Of a stretch of 64,000 bases of DNA, positions 21,048-33,512 are shown piece by piece. The first letter of the stretch is position 1, and the number at the start of each line of letters is the position of its first letter. A program made the position numbers and the translations under genes. The DNA is taken from NCBI GenBank assembly GCA_023634235.1, contig JAMKCF010000001.1, positions 15,820,258-15,884,257 of the forward strand. The letters are read 5' to 3'. The notes beneath the pieces are model-generated. The model did no database searches. It had not been told where the DNA came from and worked only from the letters and a program-made list of their open reading frames with translations. The stretch is from Pisaster brevispinus (lineage: Eukaryota; Echinodermata; Asteroidea; Forcipulatida; Asteriidae).

Positions 21048-23967
21048 ATGGCGAAGAGTGTTGAAGAGGCGCTAGATTTCGCAGCCCAAAAGTTAGGATT
21101 CGGGAAGTTTAAAGATCATCAAACTTCAGCTCTCCGACAATTTGTACAGGGACACGACTTACTAATAAATTTACCAACAGGCTTTGGTAAAAGCGGTATA
21201 TTCCAGGCTGCACCAGTTGTGTTAGACTTTGTAAATAACGCCAGTGAAGACGACAAAGCTGTTGTCGTCGTAATTCTGCCTTTGAAAGCTCTCGCAGCAG
21301 ACCAAATACATCGGGTTAATCAACTTGGTCTGGAGGCTGTTGACATCACCTCAACTGATATTCCCGATGTTGTTTTGGAGGACTCACATAAATATTCGAT
21401 TTTATTTGCAAGTCCAGAGTCACTATTTACAACAAAGGGAAAGGAGCTGCTGAAGTTGGTGCGGTCAAGATGCCGTGGTATATTTGTTGACGAAAGCCAT
21501 TGTGTAGCAAAGTGGTGAGTACTGTGTCAAAATAGTAACTAATACAGGATTATGATTATATTATTATTTAACACTGACTTACACAGTTCATTTGTTGGGG
21601 AGATTGTTGACTTTTATGATATTTCCAACCCATGTTGAATGCCACAGTTTTCAACAGATTTTAATGAGGTTTTGTGTTATACGAGTTTGACTATTTTTAT
21701 TATCAAAAATAGTTAATGTGCCGATGTTTCGAACCTAGGGAAATCAGGTCAACTCGTACCAAAGTCAACTCCTACCCGAAATATTATACCCAAGTCAACT
21801 CGTACTCATGTCAACTCGTACCGTCTAACGTACGCTAATGCTGCTACATAACTTTTTCCCACCAATACTAATGTAATGCAGGAATTTAATGTGTGCAGGG
21901 AATTGATGTCGTCCTCAGCTTTCCTGGTTAACTATAAAAACTGTTTGGATGAGCGTGTGCCAAGCGGAGGGCGAGTGTGGACGTCGTTGAACAATATAAA
22001 TTATTGCACAGGAAACAAACGTTTCGGCCAAACTTCAATAATAATTTATTTGACGGATAAAACGATTGCAAATACACAGGTACAACAAATCTGGCTGGTA
22101 GATATATGAGAGGCGAGTCTTTGATGTATGGAGCCAGTCGGAACATTCAAGAATGAGAGTCCGAATAAGAACACTTTAAAAAGAGAATTTGGGGGATGTT
22201 ATATAGGGTTTCTGGAGGTGGGGTGTATCTAGATTTAGCAATGATGTCACAGAGAAAATACATCAGATCAGTGACATCATTTGAATATAATAAGTTTGGA
22301 TGAGGTAATGGTCAGCAGGGGAGTAATGGTCAGTGCCTTGGGGAACCTTGGGGTTATAGCCTAGGAATGTGTGTGGTGTGTTTTACAAGATAAGGGAGTG
22401 AGCTTTGAAGTGAAATGGACCACCTGTCGACAATGTTATAATTACAGGGGATAGGGGGGATGGTGAATTTAGTTCCAGAAAATGAGCCTTACACTAATAT
22501 AAATATTTTGCGTAATTTATAATTATTATAAGGAGAAAAAACATACACACAATACAGCAAATAATGAAATTACAGCAATCAATGCAAGGTTTTCCTCTAT
22601 TTGAAAATTTGGAAACCCAATAAATTGTGAAAAGTACATGTATGATTATTGTGGTAGTCAATGCAATAAATTATTGAAATAATTGATAAATTCATTTTTT
22701 GGTTTTCAAAATCCACAGGGGCCATTCATCTGGACAAAGTTCGGCTTTCCGCAAAGTGTATGGTCAACTAGGTGAATTGCGTTCAACACTTCACTCATCA
22801 ACATGTATGGTGGCAAAGACAGCTACAGCTACTCTGAAAGTAAGACAGGTGATCATCAACAGCCTAGGAATGAGAAACTTTGGACTCATTGAGGAAAGCC
22901 CGGAACGTGTAAACATTAAATACACTGTTCTAAAGTCACCAAGCAAAAACTTGGATTTCATGTTCTCCTGGCTGGCAAACAACATTGCTGAAAAGGGTGT
23001 TTTGGCTGACAGAACCATTATTTACTGTCATTCAAGGAAGAATGTGAGCAAGCTGTATACTTTGTTTGCTTCGCTGTTAAGTAAAGAAAATTACTGCCAT
23101 TTTAACATGTACCATACCAACACAGAAAAAGATGTGCAGAAAAGAATAGTCGACAGCTTCTCAGAGAGAGACGGTGAAATTCGTGTTCTCTTTGCAACAA
23201 TTGCTTTCGGACTAGGCATCAATGTACAGAATGTGCAAACCATAGTTATTGTTGGACACCCAACTGAGCTGGATGATGTCATACAACTAAGTGGACGAGC
23301 TGGGAGGGATGTAACACAGAGCGTTTCCATTTTGATAGACTATCCTGGTGCTAGTGCTGGGTTAAAAACCAGTGATGATATGAAGGAATTCTTGAAGGGG
23401 GATGTCTGCAGACGCGAGGTGATCAGAGCAAGCTTCCCAGCCAACAAGGAAAGCACTGTCATTGGACACAATTGTTGTGACATTTGTGCAGAATTATGCA
23501 CTTGTCAGGAAGGAGAATGTAAAGTGCCATCTCCTTTTTCTGAGCAGCAGTTTAGGGACACTCTGATTCATGGTCTGTCCATGTCATCAGAGATGAGAGT
23601 TGTGTCCATCTCAGACAGTAAGATCCAGGAGGTAACAGAGCAGCTCGACAGTCTGAGGGTGAGCCTCTTTTCAGACAGCAGTAGTCATGTTTACACTGGT
23701 GAAGACATAGCATACGGCTTTTCTTTGAATACAATGAAAGAAATCATCAGAGAATGTAACATTGTATTTCCCTTTGACAAGTTTTATGAAAGATATACTT
23801 TCTCGCGCAAAGATATATCTTTGGCAGCATGGAACATTGTAAAATTGTGTGTATATAGAAATGTTGACAGTGTTGACACTATCTCCGAAACTGATACAAA
23901 TTCTAGTATTTCAGATGAGGAAGATGTGTTTTGTGGCGAGTATGGGGAACTGGCCTACAGTAGTTAG
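21048..23967 (+). CDS. RecQ-family ATP-dependent DNA helicase, element-borne
   Basis: Two coding exons, 21048-21514 and 22719-23967, join TG|G to restore a Trp codon and give 571 aa. The start is the first ATG after the left end. The helicase core is complete: Walker A LPTGFGKS (Lys48), motif II as DESH (148-151) followed by CVAKWGH, motif III TATAT (about 190), motif IV IIYCHSRKN, motif V ATIAFGLGIN (about 315-324) and motif VI QLSGRAGRD (345-353). A RecQ-type zinc-binding segment follows with CRRE (386) and CCDIC (408-412). I see no HRDC domain. RecQ helicases unwind DNA 3'-5'. Within this element a role in excision intermediates, end processing or repair is inferred. AATAAA lies at 24137, just inside the 7.4-kb repeat unit. 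It converges with the DUF6589-like gene. Confidence 0.93.
21515..22718 (+). other. Intron of the RecQ gene
   Basis: GTGAGT donor at 21515, CAG acceptor before 22719. It holds a short minisatellite of GTCAACTCGTACC-type units (about 21748-21823), preceded by a GATGTTTCGAACCTAG block. A similar GACGTTTCGAACCTAGC occurs near 30614 and, with a C, near 38056. Confidence 0.8.
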
Positions 23968-24330
23968 AGTGACTGAATAACTTATGGGAATGCTCAGTGC
24001 AGGTACAATTTGTATTAAAAGAACCAAACCCATTTCAACCTCTTGAATATTGACTTGAGTGATACCCGTTTTAATGAAACATTTTCTGGGACTACTTATT
24101 TTCATTTATTAATATTCTTTAACATGAAAAGATTGAAATAAACATACTCTTCAAAAGCAATGCAGTAACTTTTTATTATCCCTTTATTAACATGAAAGAG
24201 AACCTTGGTGTTAGGGGAAAAGTTCTGTTGCAGTATATTGTTTGTAACTTTATGATGGAATGGGCAATTAAAGTTATTTATAGGAGTTTACTCCTCATTC
24301 TGTCCACCGATGACTAGTATTCGACCCACC

Positions 24331-25764
24331 ACTTGATAATTAATAGACCCAGACAGCCAGTCTGGACACAAGTGTCTAGGTGAGCATTAGATTAATTAGG
24401 ATGGGGTGCTTGTGAGATTGGGGGAAGTGCCTGGGGTAAAACAAAATAACCAGATAACAATAACAACAGCCCTCCAGTGCTCTTTACCAAGTAACTTTGT
24501 ATGGTCATTAACTTGTGGAGTAAATGCCAAAAGTATACCCTGCCGTTAACCAGTTGACTCCAAAATATGAACATCACATACATTTACATGTACATGTAAC
24601 TCTAACTTTAAAATAAATTGACAGTTAAGGCTTCTAAGCTAGTAAACTAAATACATCCTGAATTGATCTAACACAAAATGAGGTTTGATACATTTTGTGA
24701 GTTTGCTATTTTTGTAAAAGATGTTACTACACTTATGAAGCTTCCACTTCAATTGTATCACAGGAAGTGATTATATGAAACATTAGTTTACCCCCCCCCC
24801 CCACAAAACAAAACAAAATTAAAGAAGAGAAAAAAAAAGGAATATAAGAGGGTTGACACATTTTAAAAATACAGCACAGTCGCCAACCAAATTAGATGGA
24901 TTTCAATGGGATAATCACTGATGTACAGACAGTAAATGGAATAATCTCATGTAATTAATTGTTGAATCAGGTTGTTAAGGATGCCCCTTAAGCTCATGTT
25001 TTATACAATAGGTGTGTTAATGCCAAGCACAGATAATATAAGCATTTCACTTGATAATTAATAGACCCAGACAGCTAGTCTGGACACTAGTGTCTAGGTG
25101 AGCATTAGATTAATTAGGATGGGGTGCTTGTGAGATTGGGAGAAGTGCCTGGGGTAAAACAAAATAACCAGCTTACAATAACAACAGCCCTCCAGTGCTC
25201 TTTACCAAGTAACTTTGTATGGTCATTAACTTGTGGAGTAAATGCCAAAAGTATACCCTGCCTTTAACCAGTTGACTCCAAAATATGAACATTACATACA
25301 TTTACATGTACATGTAACTCTAACTTTAAAATAAATAGACAGTTAAGGCTTCTAAGCTAGTAAACTAAATACATCCTGAATTGATCTAACACAAAATGAG
25401 GTTTGATACATTTTGTGAGTTTGCTATTTTTGTAAAAGATGTTACTACACTTATGAAGCTTCCACTTCAATTGTATCACAGGAAGTGATTATATGAAACA
25501 TTAGTTTACCCCCCCCCCACAAAAAAAAAATATTAAAGAAGAGAAACAAAATGGAATATAAGAGGGTTGTCACATTTTAAAAATACAGCACAGTCGCCAA
25601 CCAAATTAGATGGATTTTAATGGGATAATCGCTGATGTACAGACAGTAAATGGAATAATCTCATGTAATTAATTGTTGAATCAGGTTGTTAAGGATGCCC
25701 CTTAAGCTCATTTTTTTATACAATAGGTGTGTTAATGCCAAGCACAGATAATATAAGCATTTCA
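24331..25764. repeat. Nested ~717-bp tandem duplication inside copy A
   Basis: Units 24331-25048 and 25049-25764 both begin ACTTGATAATTAATAGACCC and end AGCATTTCA. They differ at scattered sites and in the C-run, so they are older than the 7.4-kb duplication. No coding function is apparent. Confidence 0.85.
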
Positions 25765-26068
25765 AAAGCCCTGGTACTAATAAGTAATCTAATGTTAAGC
25801 CTTTTTTGATCAAGTTCAGGATATTTACATTTAGGGTTGTTTTTGTATATACATGTGTATTACGTATGAGTTTCAGAGTCTTTTCATAACTTAAGTGAAA
25901 CCTGTTTTTGTGAAACATTTCCTGGGATTACTGAAAGTATTTTCATTTGTCAATATTGTTGAACATGAGAAGATTGAAATAAACATGCTCTCAAAAGCAA
26001 TGCAGTAACCAGTATCATCCCTTCATTAATATTGAGTGTTTAAAGAGAACCATGGTAAGGGGGAAAAG

Positions 26069-29000
26069 TCACATTTCACCTCTTGCCATCTGCTTCGTGG
26101 AAGATTTAATCCATTTATGAAGTTCAGGAACATTCAGTGTAGAAAGCACTGAGCATGGGAAGTCAGGGAATTTGAAATGTTTCCTACCAGGTTGTATATC
26201 AAAAACCTTATTGTGATGCAGTTCCATAGCTAATTCTATTTGGTCTTTGGTGTTTTTATTGGTGTGTTTTCCAGACGGCCTCTTTACAAGTGTTTGCTGG
26301 TTGATTGAGGCAAGTAACTCATCACAGGCTTGTGCTGAATGACTTATTCTATCAATACTCTTACTCGTGACTTTCCCCCTCAAACCGGCACAGTTCTCTT
26401 TAAACACTCTGTTTTGGTGTTCAATTTCACGATCGACTTCAATGTTATGTTTGGCTTTGCCTGCTTTATTGATGAATCTGTTCCATTTCAGTTCGTAGGC
26501 TAACCTTGGGGTAAGGAAACACTGAACTTGTGCCAGCAAGCGCAACACCTGGTAACTGTATTTCGGTTTCTTTGCGGCTTTAAAGTGCAGTAAAAGAAAT
26601 TTGTACAGCCTGATGACTCTTTCCCCATCGCCCATTTGCCGTGCATCATTAAAGTTCATGGCCAAGAGACAAAGGCTTAGTGCTGCTCGTGTGTAATTAA
26701 ATAGTGCATCTTTACTTGGAGGTCGTCCTTCCTTCTGCTGTGTAGGCGGTTGAATTCCAGAGTGTTTTTGCTTCATGTGATTTTTGAGGCCTCTCTGTGT
26801 CTGATATTTTTTCTTGCAACTTGGACAAGACAACACCGGGGAATCTTTCCTCACTTCATCATTACTGGGAATAGCATAATTATTCACAATTTCTTCTAAC
26901 ACATTATAGACATACGGAGTTCTGTCTTTGTGTTTGTCATACACAAAATCATTGCGTGTAGGATGATCTGATACTGCATCCAGTCCAAAGTACTCCATAG
27001 CAGCAGCAATAACAAGAGCAACAGTGTACTGTGAAATCAGATCAGCAGCCGCATTGATGTTTCTCATCGAGTCACTTGTTACCTTTCGTGCTTCGAGAAA
27101 GTTCCTGGCTGCATACAATGTGCCTTTGTCTCCACTTGATGTGGTGTCATACAAGTGTAACCAGATCACCTGTTGAAAATATGAAAACACAAAATTAATT
27201 TTAACAATCACAACCTATATTGGTTTCATGAGGATGGGACATTTTTTAACAATTGTGTGACATTTGCCCTCATTATTTAAAGCTTTCTTTAACATTTGAC
27301 TAAATTATTTCTGATTGCTTTTAAATTGGATGGTCAGCCCCAAAGCAATGTTTATTAGTTTTCTTCATCACTCTATTTCCAAACATCGAACCAGAAACAT
27401 GTCTCTAACCTTCCTCTGATAAAATACTGTGCTGTACTACTAGTTGTTTTCGACTCTACAATAAAGTCAATGTAAAATCAACGTTTGTGTAATTCTTAAT
27501 TATTCTATTGGGAAAAACACCCAAACCTTATAAGTTGAAATGAAACACTGTGTCCAAAGTTCATGTCACAGTAAATAAACTGACACTGGTTTCAATCAAT
27601 TATTTGGTTATTGTGTGATGAAGAAGGAAAAAATGGAAAGAAGTCTCCTTGAGATGCATTTCTTCATATTATTACATACCTGATAAAAATTTGCCAATGC
27701 GTGGAAATCTGCTATGACAGGTACCAATCCTTCCAAACGTTGACTGGGTGTTGTTGAGTTACACTGCTCCCTCTTGCAGGAGCTCTCTCTTTCACAACTC
27801 AACAGATCACCAGCACTGATTATTGGAGTAGGTGTGTCGGTGCCATGGCCGGGTACATACTTGTGTAAGTGATGCATGATGTTATAAATTCCTTGTGCAG
27901 TATTCTCACTCTCCATGAGCACACCAAGGTTCACCTAATGCATTAAAATTTTAAATGCAAAGATTTAAAAAACAAATTAAAGATCCAAATTATCTTTTTT
28001 CATTTGTATTTCCTCCTTCAATTTAATACTATTGGTTTTAGGATTTAACTAAAAACTATTAAGATCTTGTCAATAAAAGAGAAATTAACACTTATTTTCA
28101 GCAGTCAAAGAAAAACAGAAAACAAATGGAATTAAAAAGGAAAATTGTGTTTGAATCAAGCTGGAAACATTTCTGTGGAGAATTAGTACTGGTATGAACT
28201 TCTAAATCAGTGAAGTAATCAAATCAACTGATCTGATCATTTCTTTTTCGTTGATTACGAATACCTGTATGTTATTTTTAAGTGCACTTGTTAATATTGA
28301 AAACCAGTTTTTAAATTTATTTTTATTATTTTCTAAATTTTAAGTCATAAACAGAACCACACATTTTTCAAATGGAGTGCACTTTTTATGAATGGAAAAT
28401 CACTACAAATTTTTTTCAGAGATTTTGACTTCAGTAGTACAGTAATTTTATTTATACATTAAGTATTTAATCAAGTAAAAAAGCTCTTACAATTTGTGAC
28501 TTCTTGCACATATCTGACATGTGGTCATGATGAGGTTGTGCTGGGACATGTCCACTGATCCACTTGAGGGCTGGAATGTGACTGGAAATGATGTTCCCAA
28601 TGAGCAGCATCCACTCATGCTTCAGAGTTTTGTTGTCACTTAAAGTAGGCAGGAAATCTTCAACATTGATGGACGATACTGTTGAAATGGGTGCATCATT
28701 GGGCAAGTGATAACCCTCTACTCTGTTCTTGACTGCTATTGCATGAGCCATATGAAGATCTGATCCATGCTTTTCACGAGAGGTGTGCCGAGGATGTATG
28801 ACAAGATCAACATTGTCCATGATTACTTGAAACCCATGATCTGTCCTCTTTTCCTGAAAATGTCTCCACTCCTCATCTGTTGATATGGATTTGATAAGTC
28901 TTTCTTCGGCATCTGCTTTGGACTTCTCCTCTGCCCACTTCTTTGTTTCATTATCAAAGTCTGATCCAAAATCAACTTGCCGTTGCAAGGTTGTGGGGTA

Positions 29001-31279
29001 GCTAGAGCAAACAAATCTGGCACAAAGGTGGCTAAAGGCAGACTTTTTGGCACCACTCTGTTTTAATATTAAAGATGTCAGGACTTGGTGAGTGTTCATG
29101 GTTTGTGAACGACACTTGAGGAGAATTCCTGCTGCCGTTGTGATTCCTGGGATGAGCGTTTCCTGTGTTTTTCTGACATTTCTTTGCAATCCCTGACTTT
29201 CTGCAGCTGCATGCAAGACTGCAGACAACAGAGGGGACTTGTCTTGGAGTTCCTGATGTTGTTCAGCATAGCTGAATTTCTGGAGATCTTTAAGATTTGC
29301 TCCGCGGAACAGAGACGGGTTGTTAGGACTGCACAAATTTGTCACTTCCTTGACTACAGTGTTGACCAATGCAAATCTAAATTCCTCTTCAGCTTCTTCC
29401 GATTTTAGAACAATGCTTAGTGCTCGCCGTCTGTCTCCAGCACAAAGTGCAGCAGCAACATCAATCCACATTCCCGACAGATCCCTCCTTTCTACTTGAT
29501 GTTCATAGTGCATTGTCACCTAGTGAAGATAAAGAAATTTAAGACACACTTAAGCTTCACTACACTATGAGACATTAAACCACGGAATGAGGAAAATAAT
29601 ATGTTGATAAGCAAACTCAATGTGCACAAGCTGTAGTTGCCACAGATGAAACAAATACACCTGTACTTAAAAGTTTTTCTTTGAATGTTACTGTTTTTAA
29701 AAGCACAACAGATGGAAAAATAGAGATGAGAGAATATATAATTACCTCAGCTTTAACTGTTGAGGTTTCCTCGAAACTGATTCTTTTCCTTGATGGCTGT
29801 GGGTAAAATAAAGTGTACATTAACCCTTACATAAAACTATAGGCTGTCCTGAATCATTCACCTTGGAAATTGGATATTTATTTTAAAGAATTATTTTGAA
29901 ACAAATTAATGAAATGTCATTTTGGGTATGGTGCATAAAATCTGTAATGAATTGGCCACCTAACTGAAAAGTAACAAACAGTTCACCAAGTCACACATTT
30001 TTCTAAAAAAAAAGTTGTACATTAAGTTTGTTGGCCTGAAATAAGTTGGTGTTCATGGCTCATTTTTCTCTAAAGTACAAAAACGAAAACAATGAACACA
30101 ATTAGATAAAGGTTTTGATTTCACATGATAAAACATTTGTTTACTTACAATTATACAAAACTGCAATGTACAACAGCCCAGTTACTTTTCATAATTTATT
30201 TAATTAAAATTTAAAGGCATTTCCTTCTTGTAATTAGTGCTATTTGCTGTAATTTTTTGTTTCTGATTGCAGGAATTTATACCTTTCGGAATATGAAACT
30301 GCTAAATTGCAAACTTAGAAAAGCAGATGACGAGAAAAAAAGCCCATTTCATTTGCTATAGTTTGTAGACTAAAAACCAATCAACAAAATAATATGGGAC
30401 TTTAATTGTTATTGTTTATTTTAATTTGGCAAAACTCAGACATGTCAGAACTTGCACTTCTCTAGTTCTACAAATTTTATTCTTGTTTGAACTTGACATC
30501 CTCTATCCATTTCAAACTCAAGATAAAAAAAACAAAAAAACTTGTTTAGTGAGTGCAAATTGTTTCAGAGTGTGTTGTCACTATACATTTTCAAAAATTA
30601 GTTTGTGGCCTGACGTTTCGAACCTAGCAGAGTCTTTCATGACACAATAGATAGAGATGGATTGTTCGAAAGAGAATTTGTGCCAAAGCGGCCTTTTACT
30701 CGCTCATATTTATATTGAGTTTTTCAAGAAAGTAAAGAAAAGCCCTTGACATTTTTTGGAACCCCCCCCCCCCCCCCCGTAATGAATGAAAACGAAATAT
30801 TCACACAATTTGCATTTGGTAGCGTAAGCTAACAAATTATGAATCAATACGTGTCAAGAAATGCTCTTACTTACTTTTCGTGTTGTCGGGGTTCCTGGAG
30901 AACCCACTGCCTTTCTTTTCTGTCGATCCAGCAGTTTCTGCGGACTTGCTTGGGGTGTTTGAGCCGGGGGGAGATCGCTGCTGCCCAGACGAGTTGCTTT
31001 GGTTTTCTGGTAACTTCGTTTTATTTCATTTCGTTTGTCGTTACTCTTTTGCACGTTTACCACCTTGGTAAAACAACCGTCACACATAAATGTCGTATTA
31101 GAATGTACGACTGCATCATCAACGATGTCATTTAACTGGGCTGGAAATAATGGGCTTTTCTTGGCCAAGGTGCTCAATGTGGAATATCTCTTACAAGTGA
31201 TCAACTCTCTGTTACATATCACACACCAGCGAGATTTTCTTGCTCGAATACCGACAGCAGTTGCCTCTGCTGCGGCCAT
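26069..31279 (-). CDS. DUF6589-like protein, candidate transposase, copy A
   Basis: Five exons on the minus strand, all introns phase 0: 31279-30875, 29796-29746, 29519-28491, 27934-27680 and 27169-26069, totalling 946 aa. The N-terminus has paired cysteines at 19/22 and 66/69 (CVIC...CDGC), a likely zinc ribbon. A basic linker follows. The large central exon (153-495) contains IMDNVD (Asp387/390) and HPRHTSREKHG. The next exon has AGDLLSCERE (Asp538) and VPVIADFHALANFY (Asp571). The last exon carries DHPTRNDFVYDKHKDRTPYV and a C2H2 finger at Cys695/Cys698/His711/His716. This layout resembles animal DUF6589 proteins, which I remember as multicopy and uncharacterised. Spaced acidic residues could form a DDE-type nuclease centre, but this is inference. 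Differs from copy B at residue 731 (Arg here). Confidence 0.75.
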
Positions 31280-31778
31280 TTTTACACTATTATTACCACA
31301 AAGTTACTCAACAGTAGTAAAAAGTACACTGTAAAAAGAGTTGGCGAAACTATAACAAACTCTCTACGTACTATAAATACAACCCCTACAGTACAGTCTG
31401 ACAGCACATGGACATACGCGCAAAACAGTCCACACGGATACAAAGTACACAAACTCCAAACTAAGTTAGTTGATAAGCTCCATGGTTGTTGTACGTATAT
31501 ACTGCACTGTACCAGTCTGTCAGCTCTGCTTTTCTGGGACTACTTATTTTCATTTATTAATATTCTTTAACATGAAAAGATTGAAATAAACATACTCTTC
31601 AAAAGCAATGCAGTAACTTTTTATTATCCCTTTATTAACATGAAAGAGAACCTTGGTGTTAGGGGAAAAGTTCTGTTGCAGTATATTGTTTGTAACTTTA
31701 TGATGGAATGGGCAATTAAAGTTATTTATAGGAGTTTACTCCTCATTCTGTCCACCGATGACTAGTATTCGACCCACC

Positions 31779-33208
31779 ACTTGATAATTAATAGACCCAG
31801 ACAGCCAGTCTGGACACAAGTGTCTAGGTGAGCATTAGATTAATTAGGATGGGGTGCTTGTGAGATTGGGGGAAGTGCCTGGGGTAAAACAAAATAACCA
31901 GATAACAATAACAACAGCCCTCCAGTGCTCTTTACCAAGTAACTTTGTATGGTCATTAACTTGTGGAGTAAATGCCAAAAGTATACCCTGCCGTTAACCA
32001 GTTGACTCCAAAATATGAACATCACATACATTTACATGTACATGTAACTCTAACTTTAAAATAAATAGACAGTTAAGGCTTCTAAGCTAGTAAACTAAAT
32101 ACATCCTGAATTGATCTAACACAAAATGAGGTTTGATACATTTTGTGAGTTTGCTATTTTTGTAAAAGATGTTACTACACTTATGAAGCTTCCACTTCAA
32201 TTGTATCACAGGAAGTGATTATATGAAACATTAGTTTACCCCCCCCCACAAAACAAAACAAAATTAAAGAAGAGAAAAAAAAAGGAATATAAGAGGGTTG
32301 ACACATTTTAAAAATACAGCACAGTCGCCAACCAAATTAGATGGATTTCAATGGGATAATCACTGATGTACAGACAGTAAATGGAATAATCTCATGTAAT
32401 TAATTGTTGAATCAGGTTGTTAAGGATGCCCCTTAAGCTCATGTTTTATACAATAGGTGTGTTAATGCCAAGCACAGATAATATAAGCATTTCACTTGAT
32501 AATTAATAGACCCAGACAGCTAGTCTGGACACTAGTGTCTAGGTGAGCATTAGATTAATTAGGATGGGGTGCTTGTGAGATTGGGAGAAGTGCCTGGGGT
32601 AAAACAAAATAACCAGCTTACAATAACAACAGCCCTCCAGTGCTCTTTACCAAGTAACTTTGTATGGTCATTAACTTGTGGAGTAAATGCCAAAAGTATA
32701 CCCTGCCTTTAACCAGTTGACTCCAAAATATGAACATTACATACATTTACATGTACATGTAACTCTAACTTTAAAATAAATAGACAGTTAAGGCTTCTAA
32801 GCTAGTAAACTAAATACATCCTGAATTGATCTAACACAAAATGAGGTTTGATACATTTTGTGAGTTTGCTATTTTTGTAAAAGATGTTACTACACTTATG
32901 AAGCTTCCACTTCAATTGTATCACAGGAAGTGATTATATGAAACATTAGTTAACCCCCCCCACAAAAAAAAAAATATTAAAGAAGAGAAACAAAATGGAA
33001 TATAAGAGGGTTGTCACATTTTAAAAATACAGCACAGTCGCCAACCAAATTAGATGGATTTTAATGGGATAATCGCTGATGTACAGACAGTAAATGGAAT
33101 AATCTCATGTAATTAATTGTTGAATCAGGTTGTTAAGGATGCCCCTTAAGCTCATTTTTTTATACAATAGGTGTGTTAATGCCAAGCACAGATAATATAA
33201 GCATTTCA
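31779..33208. repeat. Nested ~717-bp tandem duplication inside copy B
   Basis: Same pair as in copy A: units 31779-32493 and 32494-33208. Confidence 0.85.
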
Positions 33209-33512
33209 AAAGCCCTGGTACTAATAAGTAATCTAATGTTAAGCCTTTTTTGATCAAGTTCAGGATATTTACATTTAGGGTTGTTTTTGTATATACATGT
33301 GTATTACGTATGAGTTTCAGAGTCTTTTCATAACTTAAGTGAAACCTGTTTTTGTGAAACATTTCCTGGGATTACTGAAAGTATTTTCATTTGTCAATAT
33401 TGTTGAACATGAGAAGATTGAAATAAACATGCTCTCAAAAGCAATGCAGTAACCAGTATCATCCCTTCATTAATATTGAGTGTTTAAAGAGAACCATGGT
33501 AAGGGGGAAAAG

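Larger units (their letters stand above)
24083..31530. repeat. 7.4-kb tandem unit, copy A
   Basis: About 7448 bp, from TTTCTGGGACTAC after the RecQ gene to CAGCTCTGCT upstream of the DUF6589-like start. Copy B begins at 31531 with the same TTTCTGGGACTAC. Only a handful of substitutions are visible against copy B (for example near 24612, 26730, 28033, 30618 and 31420), plus length changes in C-runs. Confidence 0.9.

Noticed and set aside
24392..25918. Paired minus-strand ORFs (63 and 85 aa) also present at 31840-32031 and 33105-33362
   Set aside because: Identical between units only because the 7.4-kb segment is duplicated; no family features, and they lie in non-coding repeats between the convergent genes.
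30839..31334. Plus-strand ORFs opposite the first DUF6589-like exon
   Set aside because: Antisense shadows of the CVIC/CDGC exon, repeated at 38277-38772 for the same reason.
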